A DNA stretch of 64,000 nucleotides from Alphaproteobacteria bacterium. Lineage in GTDB: Bacteria > Pseudomonadota > Alphaproteobacteria > UBA828. The translations under genes and the position numbers were made by a program. Below, one piece after another: positions 27,184 to 35,119 of this stretch. A model generated the notes under the pieces. The model saw only the letters and a list, made by a program, of their open reading frames with translations. It searched no databases and was not told the origin of the DNA. Numbering within the stretch: position 1 is the stretch's first letter; each line of letters begins with the position of its first letter. The DNA is taken from assembly GCA_022826345.1 (NCBI GenBank), contig JAJDVB010000166.1, positions 1 to 64,000 of the forward strand. The letters are read 5' to 3'.

Positions 27184-27621
27184 CTACGCCTGCGGCACCC
27201 ATTTGATGATGTGCTGGGCGACGGCGACGGTCTCGCCGCGCTGGTTGACCACTTCGATGTCGGAGCGCGCGCGGCGGCGCTCCTCGTCGACCTCGGCCAC
27301 CGTGTAGGTCACGCTTACCGTATCGTTGATGTAGACCGGTGCAGTGAAGCGAATTCGATCGTAGCCGAGGGAAACGGGGGTCTCGTCGCTTCCCCGATCC
27401 ACGCACCGGTCAATCATCATGGTGGACGTGGTCGACATGAAACCGACCAGCAGCGCCCCGTGGGCAATCCGGTGCCCGTAGGACGTCTCGGACATGTACT
27501 GCTCGTTCACGTGAAGACCGTTCAGATCGCCGGTGATGCCCGCGAAAAGGTAGACGTCGCTTTCGCCGACGGTCTTGGAAAACTTGACCTGCTCGCCGAC
27601 GCTCACGTGGAAGTCGGACAT
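27184..27621 (-). CDS. MaoC-like hydratase (hot-dog fold)
   Basis: This 145-residue protein of the MaoC / (R)-specific enoyl-CoA hydratase group hydrates or dehydrates acyl-CoA substrates. The hydratase-2 motif is FAGITGDLNGLHVNEQYMSE followed by RIAHGALLVGF, with the catalytic Asp and His present. The C-terminal strands (YDRIRFTAPVYINDTVSVTYTV) are standard. Which acyl-CoA it uses is unclear; the neighbourhood does not form an obvious beta-oxidation operon. Confidence 0.85.
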   Translation of the reverse strand: MSDFHVSVGEQVKFSKTVGESDVYLFAGITGDLNGLHVNEQYMSETSYGHRIAHGALLVGFMSTTSTMMIDRCVDRGSDETPVSLGYDRIRFTAPVYINDTVSVTYTVAEVDEERRRARSDIEVVNQRGETVAVAQHIIKWVPQA

Positions 27622-27688
27622 CCCCGCTCCGAAATCGATCAGCCGGCCTTCGCGCGGGCGGTGCGCGTGCCTGTCCAGGTAGGAACCG

Positions 27689-28285
27689 TCAATAGCCGGC
27701 GGGCTGGCCCCAGCGGTCGGCGAAGATGTACTCGTTGAAGGGGCGCCGCGTGCGCGTGCCCAATTCCATCTCGCGGAGGTCGTCGGGGAGGGTATCCGGG
27801 TCTCCGGGATAGCCGACGGCGATCCCGGTCACGGGGTCATAGCCCTCCGGCACGCCATAGACCTCCCGGATCTTGTCCGCCTCGATGCCGGCCATTTGAT
27901 GGGTTGCGTAGCCTAGCTCCGTAGCTTGCAGGACGAGCTGGCAGGCGGCGAGGCCAATGTCGTGGACGCAACAGCTGTTGGGCGAATTGTTGTGGTCGAA
28001 GGTGCGCTTGGTCACAGTGAGGATGAGCAGCGACGCGTTCCGCGCCCACACTTGGTTGCCGGGCACCAGACAGTCCAGTAGCTGCGCAAACCGTTCCTCC
28101 TGGTCCCTGGTCGCGACCAGGAAGTGCCAAGGCTGCTGGTTGAAGCTCGACGCTGCCCAGCGCGCGGCCTCCAGCAGCGTGAGGATGTCCGCGCGGGGCA
28201 TGGGGCGCGGGTCGAACGCGCGCGGGCTCCAGCGCCGCTTCATCGCCTCATTGATCGGGTGATCGGCCAGCGCCGGCTTCTCCAT
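27689..28285 (-). CDS. Nitroreductase family protein
   Basis: This 198-residue FMN-dependent nitroreductase-fold protein probably reduces quinones or nitro compounds with NAD(P)H. Diagnostic parts are MKRRWSPRAFDPRPM, LLEAARWAASSFNQQPWHFLV and the C-terminal GYDPVTGIAVGYPGD. An unusual NSCCVHDIGLAACQLVLQA carries adjacent cysteines. It begins 27 bases after the tolC stop in the minus direction. The physiological substrate is unknown. Confidence 0.85.
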   Translation of the reverse strand: MEKPALADHPINEAMKRRWSPRAFDPRPMPRADILTLLEAARWAASSFNQQPWHFLVATRDQEERFAQLLDCLVPGNQVWARNASLLILTVTKRTFDHNNSPNSCCVHDIGLAACQLVLQATELGYATHQMAGIEADKIREVYGVPEGYDPVTGIAVGYPGDPDTLPDDLREMELGTRTRRPFNEYIFADRWGQPAGY

Positions 28286-28312
28286 GTCCTTACTCTCCCG
28301 CGTCGATAACGA

Positions 28313-29713
28313 TTATTCGTCCGACCACAGCCACCCTCCGGGGCTCCCGCGCACGCTCCGATAATGCTCTTCAGGATCGTACAAGTCGACCGGAAGCCCA
28401 AGCTGCTGTGCGGTCAGCGCGCCGATCGCCGACCTTACCTGATAGGCGGCAACGATCTCTTCCCGCTTCGCCCGGACCAGGTTGATCTGCGCCCTGAAGT
28501 GCTCTTGTTCAGCGTCCAGCACGTCGAGCGTGGTGCGCAAGCCGACCTGCGTCTCTTGCTCGACGCCGTCCAGCGCGACGGCTGCCGCGGCCACCTGCGA
28601 TTCGAACGCGGCGATCTGCGCCCGCGCCGACGTGAGCGCTCTCCAGGCCTGAGAGACCTGCTCCTGCACCGTGCGCCGGGACTGATCGAGCTCGAGCAGC
28701 CGCTGCGCCGCGGTCTGCTTCGACTGGCGGATGCGCGCGCTCGCGGCGCCACCCTGATAGAGCGGCACACGCACGCTGGCCCTGATCGAGGCATCGGTGG
28801 TCTGCTCGATGAGGTCCGAAGTGTCGAAGCGCTGGCGCACATCGCCCACGATGGAAACCTGCGGCCTGAGCGCGGCGGCGGCTGTCTCGATATCCGCCTG
28901 CGCCGCTTGCGCGATGTAAGAGGCCGCCCTGATCGACGGGTTGGCGTCGTTTGCGGCTGTCAGGGCGTTTTCCTCCGTCTCCGGCAGGCCCATGGGAACG
29001 GGCGGCCAGGAGAGCGTGCCAGGCGGGCGGCCAATCACCTGCTGATACATGGCGCGGGCAGACATCATGCCGCCCTCGGCCGCCACACGCTCCGCACCCG
29101 CCTGCGCCAGCCGGGCCTCGGCCTGTGCCACATCGGTGCGCGTCACCTCGCCGACCTCGAGCCGGTCCCTCGCCGCCTGCAGCTGGCGGCCCACCACCCG
29201 CTCGCTGCTGCGGCTGAGCTCGATCTCGGCGTCGTAGCGGAGCACGTCCATGTAGGCGGTCACCGTGCTGAGCAGGATCGACTGCTCCACCGCCTGAAGC
29301 CGCGCCCGGCCGGCGTTGACCCGGCTCTCGGCCGAATCGATCTGGGCGGAAACCCGACCGCCCTGATAGAGGGGGGCTGTCGCCGTAAGCCCGGCTCCGT
29401 AGGGCACAACGCTATGGCTGCCCGCGTTGGGAACCATGCCGTCCGTCTTGCTGTACGAGGCACCGAGGTCCCCGGCGAGCTCCACCGTGGGTTGCCAGCC
29501 GGCCAGCGCCGCAGGCACCTCCTCGTCCACCGCCCGGAGCCGGGCGCGCTCGGCCTGCAGGGTCGGGTTGGTCTGGTAAGCCTGGACCAGCGCTTCCTCC
29601 AGGGTCTGCGCGACGGCGCCGTGGGTGTGCGCCGACACGCCAGCGAAGAGCGCGCACGCGAGGGCGCCGAGGGCGATCGTTCCGATCGAGGAGTGCCGTC
29701 GAATGTGGGTCAT
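28313..29713 (-). CDS. tolC: TolC family outer membrane efflux protein
   Basis: This 466-residue TolC-type outer membrane channel has an N-terminal signal peptide ending near AHTHGAVAQ. Two OEP repeats with long helices follow (LEEALVQAYQTNPTLQAERARLRAVDEE, SAESRVNAGRARLQAVEQSIL, then RQSKQTAAQRLLELDQSRRTVQEQV). The QTNPTL and DVLDAEQEHF motifs are usual in the family. Gene order pcm-rhodanese-tolC is common in alphaproteobacteria, which supports tolC over other OEP members. Confidence 0.88.
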   Translation of the reverse strand: MTHIRRHSSIGTIALGALACALFAGVSAHTHGAVAQTLEEALVQAYQTNPTLQAERARLRAVDEEVPAALAGWQPTVELAGDLGASYSKTDGMVPNAGSHSVVPYGAGLTATAPLYQGGRVSAQIDSAESRVNAGRARLQAVEQSILLSTVTAYMDVLRYDAEIELSRSSERVVGRQLQAARDRLEVGEVTRTDVAQAEARLAQAGAERVAAEGGMMSARAMYQQVIGRPPGTLSWPPVPMGLPETEENALTAANDANPSIRAASYIAQAAQADIETAAAALRPQVSIVGDVRQRFDTSDLIEQTTDASIRASVRVPLYQGGAASARIRQSKQTAAQRLLELDQSRRTVQEQVSQAWRALTSARAQIAAFESQVAAAAVALDGVEQETQVGLRTTLDVLDAEQEHFRAQINLVRAKREEIVAAYQVRSAIGALTAQQLGLPVDLYDPEEHYRSVRGSPGGWLWSDE

Positions 29714-29725
29714 GGGCCGCTCCTT

Positions 29726-30055
29726 TCAGTAGGTCGGCATGGCGGGGTCTACCGTGCGCGACCACGCGTCGATGCCGCCGTCCAGGTTGACCGCGTTATC
29801 GTAGCCGCGCCTGTGGAGCCAAGCGGTGACCTGGGCGCTGCGCTGGCCGTGGTGGCAGAGCACCACCAACGGGCGGTCCGCAGGCAGAGCGTCGAGCCGG
29901 TCGGGCAGCACGTTCATGGGGATGGTCAACGCCTCCGGCAGCGCGCCGATCGCCACCTCCCAGGGCTCCCGCACGTCGAGCAGCGCGTAAGGCCCCTCGC
30001 CCGCACGCAGCGCCGCGAATTCCCCGACCGAGAGCGCGGGCACCTCGCCGTCCAC
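29726..30055 (-). CDS. Rhodanese-like sulfurtransferase domain protein
   Basis: This 109-residue single-domain rhodanese (GlpE-like) transfers sulfane sulfur between thiols. The core is LLDVREPWEVAIGALPEAL, and the active-site loop is CHHGQRS with the catalytic Cys at its start. It is wedged between pcm (3 bases) and tolC (12 bases), so it is co-transcribed with them. The physiological acceptor is unknown. Confidence 0.9.
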   Translation of the reverse strand: MDGEVPALSVGEFAALRAGEGPYALLDVREPWEVAIGALPEALTIPMNVLPDRLDALPADRPLVVLCHHGQRSAQVTAWLHRRGYDNAVNLDGGIDAWSRTVDPAMPTY

Positions 30056-30058
30056 GAT

Positions 30059-30715
30059 CTAGAACTCGAAACTTATGGGCCGGGCGATGCCGGGAAGCGA
30101 CGGAAGCGTCGCCTCGAACAGGCTGCGGCTTGAGAGCGCACCCCGGTGCCGCGCCCAGAGAGTTGCCTGCCCCAACCCGCCGGGCTCGCGCACGACGCCC
30201 ACGATCCTGCCCGCCTCGGCCAATTGATCCGCAAGCGCCTGCGGCAGGTGATCCACCGCGCCGCCTACCAGGATCACGTCGTAGGGCGCCTGTTGGTCGT
30301 AACCCTCGGCGAGCGGGCCGGTCACCACGATCGCGTTGTCGGCACCGACGGCGCTCAATGCACTCTCGGCCTCGGCAGCCAGAGCCTCGTCGACATCCAA
30401 AGCGATGACGGTGGCGGCGAGGCGGGCCATGACCGCCGACGCGTAGCCCGTGCCGCAGCCGACATCGAGGACCATGTCGTTCGCCGTTATGTCGGCTTCC
30501 TGCAACAGGCGCGCGAGCACCATGGGCTCCATCAGGTAACGGCCTGACGCGATTTCCACGTCCTCGTCCACGTAGGCGACGCCCCGCTTTGCGTGCGGAA
30601 CAAAGCGCTCACGCGGGATTTCCGCCATCGCATCGATCAGCCGCTCGTCGGTGACTCGGTTGGTCATGATCTGGCCCGTGACCATATTGCGGCGCGCGGC
30701 GGCGTGGTCGATCAT
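30059..30715 (-). CDS. pcm: Protein-L-isoaspartate O-methyltransferase
   Basis: This 218-residue SAM-dependent methyltransferase repairs isoaspartyl residues in damaged proteins. It has the SAM-binding motif LDVGCGTGYASAVMARL near residues 79-95, preceded by RERFVPHAKRGVAYVDEDVEIASGRYL, the family's substrate-loop region. It is first gene of a minus-strand operon with the rhodanese and tolC. The C-terminal half differs from the long form typical of E. coli but suits the alphaproteobacterial group. Confidence 0.9.
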   Translation of the reverse strand: MIDHAAARRNMVTGQIMTNRVTDERLIDAMAEIPRERFVPHAKRGVAYVDEDVEIASGRYLMEPMVLARLLQEADITANDMVLDVGCGTGYASAVMARLAATVIALDVDEALAAEAESALSAVGADNAIVVTGPLAEGYDQQAPYDVILVGGAVDHLPQALADQLAEAGRIVGVVREPGGLGQATLWARHRGALSSRSLFEATLPSLPGIARPISFEF

Positions 30716-30991
30716 CTGAGGGAAAATCCTTTAGGGGCAGGCGTTTCTGCTTCATTCTAGTGCGGGCAACGCATGAATGGCAACGAGGCCGCTCGCCCCG
30801 CACAATGAATCACCGATTGCGGCATGTTTCGGCCGGCAATAATACTTACAACATATCGTCGTTGTGCTCTAAACTATCTCTATATATTGGGGTATTTGTG
30901 CGCTATTGGGGAGTCATCCACGAGAAATACTGAGGCAAGACAAGGAACTGAGCCTCACAAAGAAGAGGGGCGCGAAGCTCCGAAGCGCCGC
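30716..30991. other. AT-rich region between pcm and the degenerate ABC gene
   Basis: These 276 bases form the promoter side of the minus-strand pcm operon and the 3-prime end of the degenerate ABC gene. Words such as TATATATTG (near 30880) and an AT-rich tract at 30830-30900 stand out. No open frame with a recognisable family was found. Confidence 0.4.
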
Positions 30992-31018
30992 TCACCGCCG
31001 GCGGGAGCGGCGCTTCGG
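30980..31018 (-). terminator. Strong hairpin overlapping the stop of the degenerate ABC gene
   Basis: A perfect 14-bp stem (CCGAAGCGCCGCTC / GAGCGGCGCTTCGG) encloses an 11-base loop. The stop codon at 30992-30994 lies within it, and the stem encodes the basic C-terminus. A short pyrimidine-rich tail (CCCCTCTTCTTTG on the coding strand) follows, so it is a likely intrinsic terminator. Confidence 0.65.
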
Positions 31019-31975
31019 TTTCGGCTTCGGCGGTGGCCCGGAGGGACCCGCCACCAAGTGCCCCCGCGCATTGAACAGGTAGCAGTGCTCTGGCGGGTAG
31101 GCGGCCGTTTCGCCCTCGCGGTCGATGTGCTCCGGCCAGATGGCCAGCGTGGCGCGCTCACCGGCCGCCGCCTCGTCGCTCTCCCATGGAATTGTGAGGG
31201 TGCCGCCGTCCTTAAGGCTAACCGTGACCGCATCTGCCTCCGTTTCCTCCACGCGCGCGGCGCGGAGCCTCGCGCCGAAGAGCTTTGCGACCCGCCGCGA
31301 GGCCGGCCATTTGACGATCCTCTCTGGACTCCCCATTTGCAGCCTGCGCCCTTCATGGAGGACGACGACCCAATCTGCGAGATCCTGCGCTTCCTCGGCG
31401 GTTCCGGCGGCATAGACCACGGTACGGCCGAACTCATCCTTGAGCCGCCGCATCTCGGAGATGGCGAGCGCGCGGATGTCCGGCTCCTCCTCCGTCGGCA
31501 GCTCGAAGAGGTAGACCCCGGGGTCGCGCACCAGCGCGCGGGCGAGGCCGACCTGGTAGCACTGAACATCAGTGAGCTTCTTGGGACGCTGCGCAAGAAT
31601 GTCGGTGATCCCGAAGTGCTCGCCCACGGCAAGCACGCGGGCCTCGATTGTCTCCCGATCGAAGCGGGCAATCCTGAGCGGATAGGCGATGTTCTCGAGA
31701 GCCGTCTTGTGGGGCATCAGCGCAGCCGAGCGGAAGACCGTCGCCGCTTCCCTAATCCCCTCGCGCTGCCCCAGCACCTCCTCGCCGTCGATCAGGATGG
31801 AACCGCCCTGTGGCTTCTCGATCCCGGCGATGACCTTGAGTGCCGTGAGGCGGCCCGATTCCTCGTCGCCCAGGATGGCTGTAATGCGGCCCGAAGGCGC
31901 CTTCATGCTCAGCTCGTCGAGAATGACGCGCCGGTGGTGCCAGCGGTCGACTTTGCGCAGTTCAAGTTCGGCCAT
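30992..31975 (-). CDS. ABC-type ATPase homologue with degraded catalytic motifs
   Basis: This 327-residue protein aligns along its length with UgpC/MalK-type ABC ATPases and has a TOBE-like C-terminal region and a basic tail (KPKPKRRSRRR). Every nucleotide-handling motif has changed. Walker A is GDEESGRLT (36-44, the Lys is Arg and the Ser is Leu). The Q-loop Gln is Arg (VFRSAALMPH). The signature is LTDVQC instead of LSGGQ. Walker B is LFELP instead of LFDEP. The switch His region is YAAGTAEEA. The frame is intact, with no permease or solute-binding gene nearby. It is probably a pseudo-ATPase with a new role rather than a transporter subunit; what it binds is unknown. Confidence 0.75.
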   Translation of the reverse strand: MAELELRKVDRWHHRRVILDELSMKAPSGRITAILGDEESGRLTALKVIAGIEKPQGGSILIDGEEVLGQREGIREAATVFRSAALMPHKTALENIAYPLRIARFDRETIEARVLAVGEHFGITDILAQRPKKLTDVQCYQVGLARALVRDPGVYLFELPTEEEPDIRALAISEMRRLKDEFGRTVVYAAGTAEEAQDLADWVVVLHEGRRLQMGSPERIVKWPASRRVAKLFGARLRAARVEETEADAVTVSLKDGGTLTIPWESDEAAAGERATLAIWPEHIDREGETAAYPPEHCYLFNARGHLVAGPSGPPPKPKPKRRSRRR

Positions 31976-31986
31976 CGTTTGCCCCG

Positions 31987-33033
31987 CTAAACTTCGAGCA
32001 CGATCTTGCCGAAGACGGCGCGCGCGGCAAGTCGCTCGTGGGCGGTGCGCATCTCGGCCAGCGGTAGGACCTCTCCGATCACCGGCCTGAGCTTACCCTG
32101 CTCCATCAGGCGAAGGACCTCGTGGTTGGTTGACTTCGGTGCGAAGTGGCAGCTCGTCATGGTGATCTGCTTACGGAAAAACTCGATCATGTCGATCTCG
32201 ACCTTCTCGCCCGCGTGCGCGCCGCAGGTGGCGAGCCGTCCGTTGAGCGCAAGCGCGTCGAGGCTCTGCTGCAGCACCGAGCCGCCCACCATCTCGATAC
32301 AGACATCGACGCCGCGCCCATCGGTGAGTTCGCGCACGGCATCGCCGAGCGCAGGCGTCTCGTTGTAGTTGATGACCTCGTCTGCACCAAGCTGCCGGGC
32401 TCGCGCGAGCTTTTCGTCGGAGCCGGCAGTGGCGATGATCCGGGCGCCCGCAACGCGCGCGCACTGGATCGCCGCCGAGCCGACGCCGCTGCCGGCGGCG
32501 TTGATGAGCACGTCCTCGCCCTGTCGCACTTGCGCCTTCTTCACCACCAGCTCCCAAGCCGTGGCGAAGGCGACCTGCCCTGCCGCCGCGTCCAGCGCCG
32601 AGACCCCGTCTGGAATGCGGAGCACGTTGTGGTGGGAGACCTTCACGTATTCGGCATAGGTGCCCCAGCAGGTCACGCCCAGCTTCTCGAAATCGAGGCA
32701 GATGTTGTCCATGCCGAGCGCGCAGTTGCACACGCGATGCCGGCAGAGACCCGAGGTGATGGTGAGGAAGGGCATGACACGGTCGCCGGGACGGAAAGCG
32801 CTCACCGCGGCGCCGGTCTCTGCCACCGTGCCGGCGCCCTCGACGCCGAGAATGTGCGGCATGTCGAGGTTGAGATAGCCCGAGATGCCGTCGCAGACGT
32901 CGAGGTCGAAATGGTTGAGGCCCACCGTCTCGAGGTTGATGAGAACATCTTCGGGGCCGATCGCTGGCGTCTCGATGTCCTCGTAGACGAGCTCCTCCGG
33001 CCCGCCGTGACGGTGGATGACGACTGCCTTCAT
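31987..33033 (-). CDS. MDR-family zinc-binding dehydrogenase
   Basis: This 348-residue medium-chain dehydrogenase/reductase has an N-terminal GroES-like domain with GVEGAGTVAETGAAVS and a four-Cys structural zinc lobe (CRHRVCNCALGMDNIC). Its Rossmann domain has INAAGSGVGSAAIQCARVAGA and ATAGSDEKLARA. The absence of a clear catalytic-zinc Cys/His set near residue 40 makes a quinone- or enoyl-reductase role as likely as an alcohol dehydrogenase. It lies 11 bases before the degenerate ABC gene's start and 4 bases into the VOC gene on the other side. Confidence 0.85.
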   Translation of the reverse strand: MKAVVIHRHGGPEELVYEDIETPAIGPEDVLINLETVGLNHFDLDVCDGISGYLNLDMPHILGVEGAGTVAETGAAVSAFRPGDRVMPFLTITSGLCRHRVCNCALGMDNICLDFEKLGVTCWGTYAEYVKVSHHNVLRIPDGVSALDAAAGQVAFATAWELVVKKAQVRQGEDVLINAAGSGVGSAAIQCARVAGARIIATAGSDEKLARARQLGADEVINYNETPALGDAVRELTDGRGVDVCIEMVGGSVLQQSLDALALNGRLATCGAHAGEKVEIDMIEFFRKQITMTSCHFAPKSTNHEVLRLMEQGKLRPVIGEVLPLAEMRTAHERLAARAVFGKIVLEV

Positions 33034-33539
33034 GCTTGTGCGCTCCGATTCGCTGAGGGCCGCCGCGTCGCACCCGGATACTCGGCGTCGGCCACCCTCT
33101 CGCTCTGGTCCGCATCGGGCGGCCCCTTGAGCTCCACCGTGTTGCCGTCCGGATCGGTGAGGTAGAGCGAGGGTCCGTGACCGTCAGCGCCATAGCGCCG
33201 CGCGGTCTCGCCCGCCTCAACGCCGCGCCTCTTCAAGTAGCGGCGTATCCGTGTCTCGTCGAAGGCGGCGAGCCTGAGAGCGAAATGCTCCATGTTGCGC
33301 CGCGTCTTGCCCGGCGCGCCGCCGCCCGGCTTTCCGGCGTTGCTGACGACGGGAACCAAGTCGATCAGGTTCGTGCCCGCCCGCAACTGGTAGAGCCCGA
33401 AGCTTTCGATCCGACGCTCGACCGTGCAGCCGAGCACCCGCCGGTACCACTCCAGCGAGGCCTCGATGTCCGCCACCCGGAGCACGACGTGGTCCAGCCC
33501 AAGCACTTCGACGGGGCTCGGGCGCGCGGCGGCAGGCAC
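33030..33539 (-). CDS. VOC family protein (glyoxalase / dioxygenase fold)
   Basis: This 169-residue vicinal-oxygen-chelate protein begins with VLGLDHVVLRVADIEASLEWYRRVLGC. It contains an HFALRLAAFDETRIRRYL segment and ends SLYLTDPDGNTVELKGPPD, with the metal-binding His and Glu of the family. The reaction (isomerase, ring cleavage or metal-thiol resistance) cannot be told from sequence. It overlaps the start of the MDR dehydrogenase by 4 bases, so they are coupled. Confidence 0.87.
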   Translation of the reverse strand: MPAAARPSPVEVLGLDHVVLRVADIEASLEWYRRVLGCTVERRIESFGLYQLRAGTNLIDLVPVVSNAGKPGGGAPGKTRRNMEHFALRLAAFDETRIRRYLKRRGVEAGETARRYGADGHGPSLYLTDPDGNTVELKGPPDADQSERVADAEYPGATRRPSANRSAQA

Positions 33540-33571
33540 GATCGGAGATTTCGGTACTGACGACGCGGCGC

Positions 33572-34402
33572 TCAGGCCGCGATCAGCCGGGCGCTCTGGC
33601 GCTCGCGCGGGGTCTCCCGCATTACCGCAGCCATGTCAGGCGCATCGTCCGGGCCAACCGGCGTGAGATGGCGGCCGGTGAACGAGACTTCCAGGCCGTC
33701 GTCGCGGAAGGGATAGGGGTCGAGGCTGTAGACGCCGTCGCCGAGCGCCCGGACCTCGACTTCGACATCGTCTTCAACGCCGCGCGGCACGTTGGCGAAC
33801 GTGCTCTCCCCGCGCCCTTCAGGATGGACGCAGTTGAAGTAGAGAGCGAAGGTGTCGAAGAACTGCAGCGCCTTGTAGTTGGCGAAAAGCTGCTCGTGCT
33901 CGACCCAGGGCGCGGTCTCGGGGTCGTCCTGCAGCACGGCGGTGAGCCGCTCCTGTCGCTGGCGCTCGGTGTTCAGCATGGTGTCGGCGGCGAGCCGGTG
34001 CTGCTCCGGCACGATGTCGATCAGCACCTTGTCCGACATGCCGTAGCGCCCGTTGTAGAGGCCCCAGATGTGCATGCTGTCGAGCAGTCCGCAATAAGCG
34101 TGGTGCGCCTCGTTGTACTCGGGCGAGCGGCAGCCGGTGAGCGTGATGATGGGGATCGGCGTCTCGACCAGGTTGTAGGGGAGCCCTGTCTTGGGATCCA
34201 GCGGCGGGTTGTCGTCCAAATCCTTCCAGCCCTTGTCGTGCCAGCGGCAGGCATAGAGGAAGTAATCGCGCGGCTCGGGCTGCGCGAAGTCGTCGTTGCC
34301 GTAATTCTCGGCGAACTGGCCCACGAGCTGGAGATGCTCGTCGAGGGTGATGGCGAAGCGGGCGCCGTCCGGCCGCTCCTCTGCCTGGGTCTGGATGATC
34401 AT
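33572..34402 (-). CDS. DUF3891 family protein
   Basis: This 276-residue protein begins MIIQTQAEERPDGARFAITLDEHLQLVGQFAENYG (ATG at 34402, preceded by a G-run binding site). HDKGWKDLDDNPPLDPKTGLPYNL and LQFFDTFALYFNCVHPEG match DUF3891, an uncharacterised helical family whose conserved His/Asp residues suggest a metal-dependent hydrolase. It is a single gene here. Function is unknown. Confidence 0.8.
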   Translation of the reverse strand: MIIQTQAEERPDGARFAITLDEHLQLVGQFAENYGNDDFAQPEPRDYFLYACRWHDKGWKDLDDNPPLDPKTGLPYNLVETPIPIITLTGCRSPEYNEAHHAYCGLLDSMHIWGLYNGRYGMSDKVLIDIVPEQHRLAADTMLNTERQRQERLTAVLQDDPETAPWVEHEQLFANYKALQFFDTFALYFNCVHPEGRGESTFANVPRGVEDDVEVEVRALGDGVYSLDPYPFRDDGLEVSFTGRHLTPVGPDDAPDMAAVMRETPRERQSARLIAA

Positions 34403-34500
34403 GGCGTCCCCCCTGCGTTCCCATCGACCGCAACGGCGGTTGAGCCTGCGCGACCCTATCAAAGGCACGGGAGCAAGTCACGGCGGGCCGAGCTTGAGAT

Positions 34501-34523
34501 CATGTATCGCTTCATGATACATG
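34501..34523. promoter_or_regulatory. Palindromic operator for the higBA operon
   Basis: CATGTATC-GCTTCAT-GATACATG is an 8-bp perfect dyad with a 7-base spacer. It overlaps the first candidate start codon of higB, so bound HigA would block transcription of its own operon. Confidence 0.75.
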
Positions 34524-34529
34524 ACTCCC

Positions 34530-34811
34530 GTGATCGTCAGCACGAAAGGCAGGCGCGCGACGGATGCGGTACGGGGCCGCTACGGCAAGGGCTTCCCAAG
34601 CGATCTGGTGAAGCGGACACGGGCAATGCTCTCGGCGATGGACGCCGCCATGGTCCTGGAAGACCTCAGGTTTCCGCCGGGAAACCACCTTGAGCAACTC
34701 AAGGGCGACCGGAGCGGTCAGCACTCGATCCGCATCAACGACCAGTGGCGCATCTGCTTCGTGTGGACCGATCAGGGACCGGCGGACGTGGAGATCGTGG
34801 ACTACCACTGA
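34530..34811 (+). CDS. higB: HigB-type mRNA interferase toxin
   Basis: This RelE-superfamily toxin (93 residues from GTG 34530) would cleave mRNA on the ribosome. Family core: KGFPSDLVKRTRAMLSAMD, LEDLRFPPGNHLEQLKGD, GQHSIRINDQWRICF and the end DVEIVDYH. The GTG is chosen because typical HigB proteins start a few residues before RATDAVRGRYGKGF, and the ATG at 34521 lies inside the operator. No clear ribosome binding site precedes either, so leaderless or coupled translation is possible. Toxin-first order is normal for higBA. Confidence 0.88.
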   Translation: MIVSTKGRRATDAVRGRYGKGFPSDLVKRTRAMLSAMDAAMVLEDLRFPPGNHLEQLKGDRSGQHSIRINDQWRICFVWTDQGPADVEIVDYH

Positions 34812-34822
34812 AGGCGCAGACC

Positions 34823-35113
34823 ATGACGCTGATGAAGAATCCCTCCCACCCCGGCGAGGTGCTCGCGGAGCTCTACCTCAAGCCGCTCGACTTGAGCGCG
34901 ATCGCGCTCGCGAAGCGCCTGAACGTGCCGCGTACGCGGATCGAGCGGCTGGTCAAGGGCGAAACCTCACTCACGGTGGACACCGCGATGCGGCTCGCCC
35001 GGTTTTTCGGCAACACGCCGGAGTTCTGGATGAACCTGCAGCGCGCTTACGATCTCGCCCGCGCCAGGGAAACTATCGACCTGGCAGGCATCACACCCCT
35101 GGAGGCTGCTTGA
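34823..35113 (+). CDS. higA: HigA-type antitoxin, XRE helix-turn-helix
   Basis: This 96-residue antitoxin has the HigA signature NPSHPGEVLAELYLKPLDLS, a helix-turn-helix (ALAKRLNVPRTRIERLVKGE) and RLARFFGNTPEFWMNLQRAYDL. It neutralises HigB and represses the operon through the upstream palindrome. It starts 11 bases after higB. It ends 6 bases before the stop of priA on the opposite strand. Confidence 0.92.
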   Translation: MTLMKNPSHPGEVLAELYLKPLDLSAIALAKRLNVPRTRIERLVKGETSLTVDTAMRLARFFGNTPEFWMNLQRAYDLARARETIDLAGITPLEAA

Positions 35114-35119
35114 CGGGCG

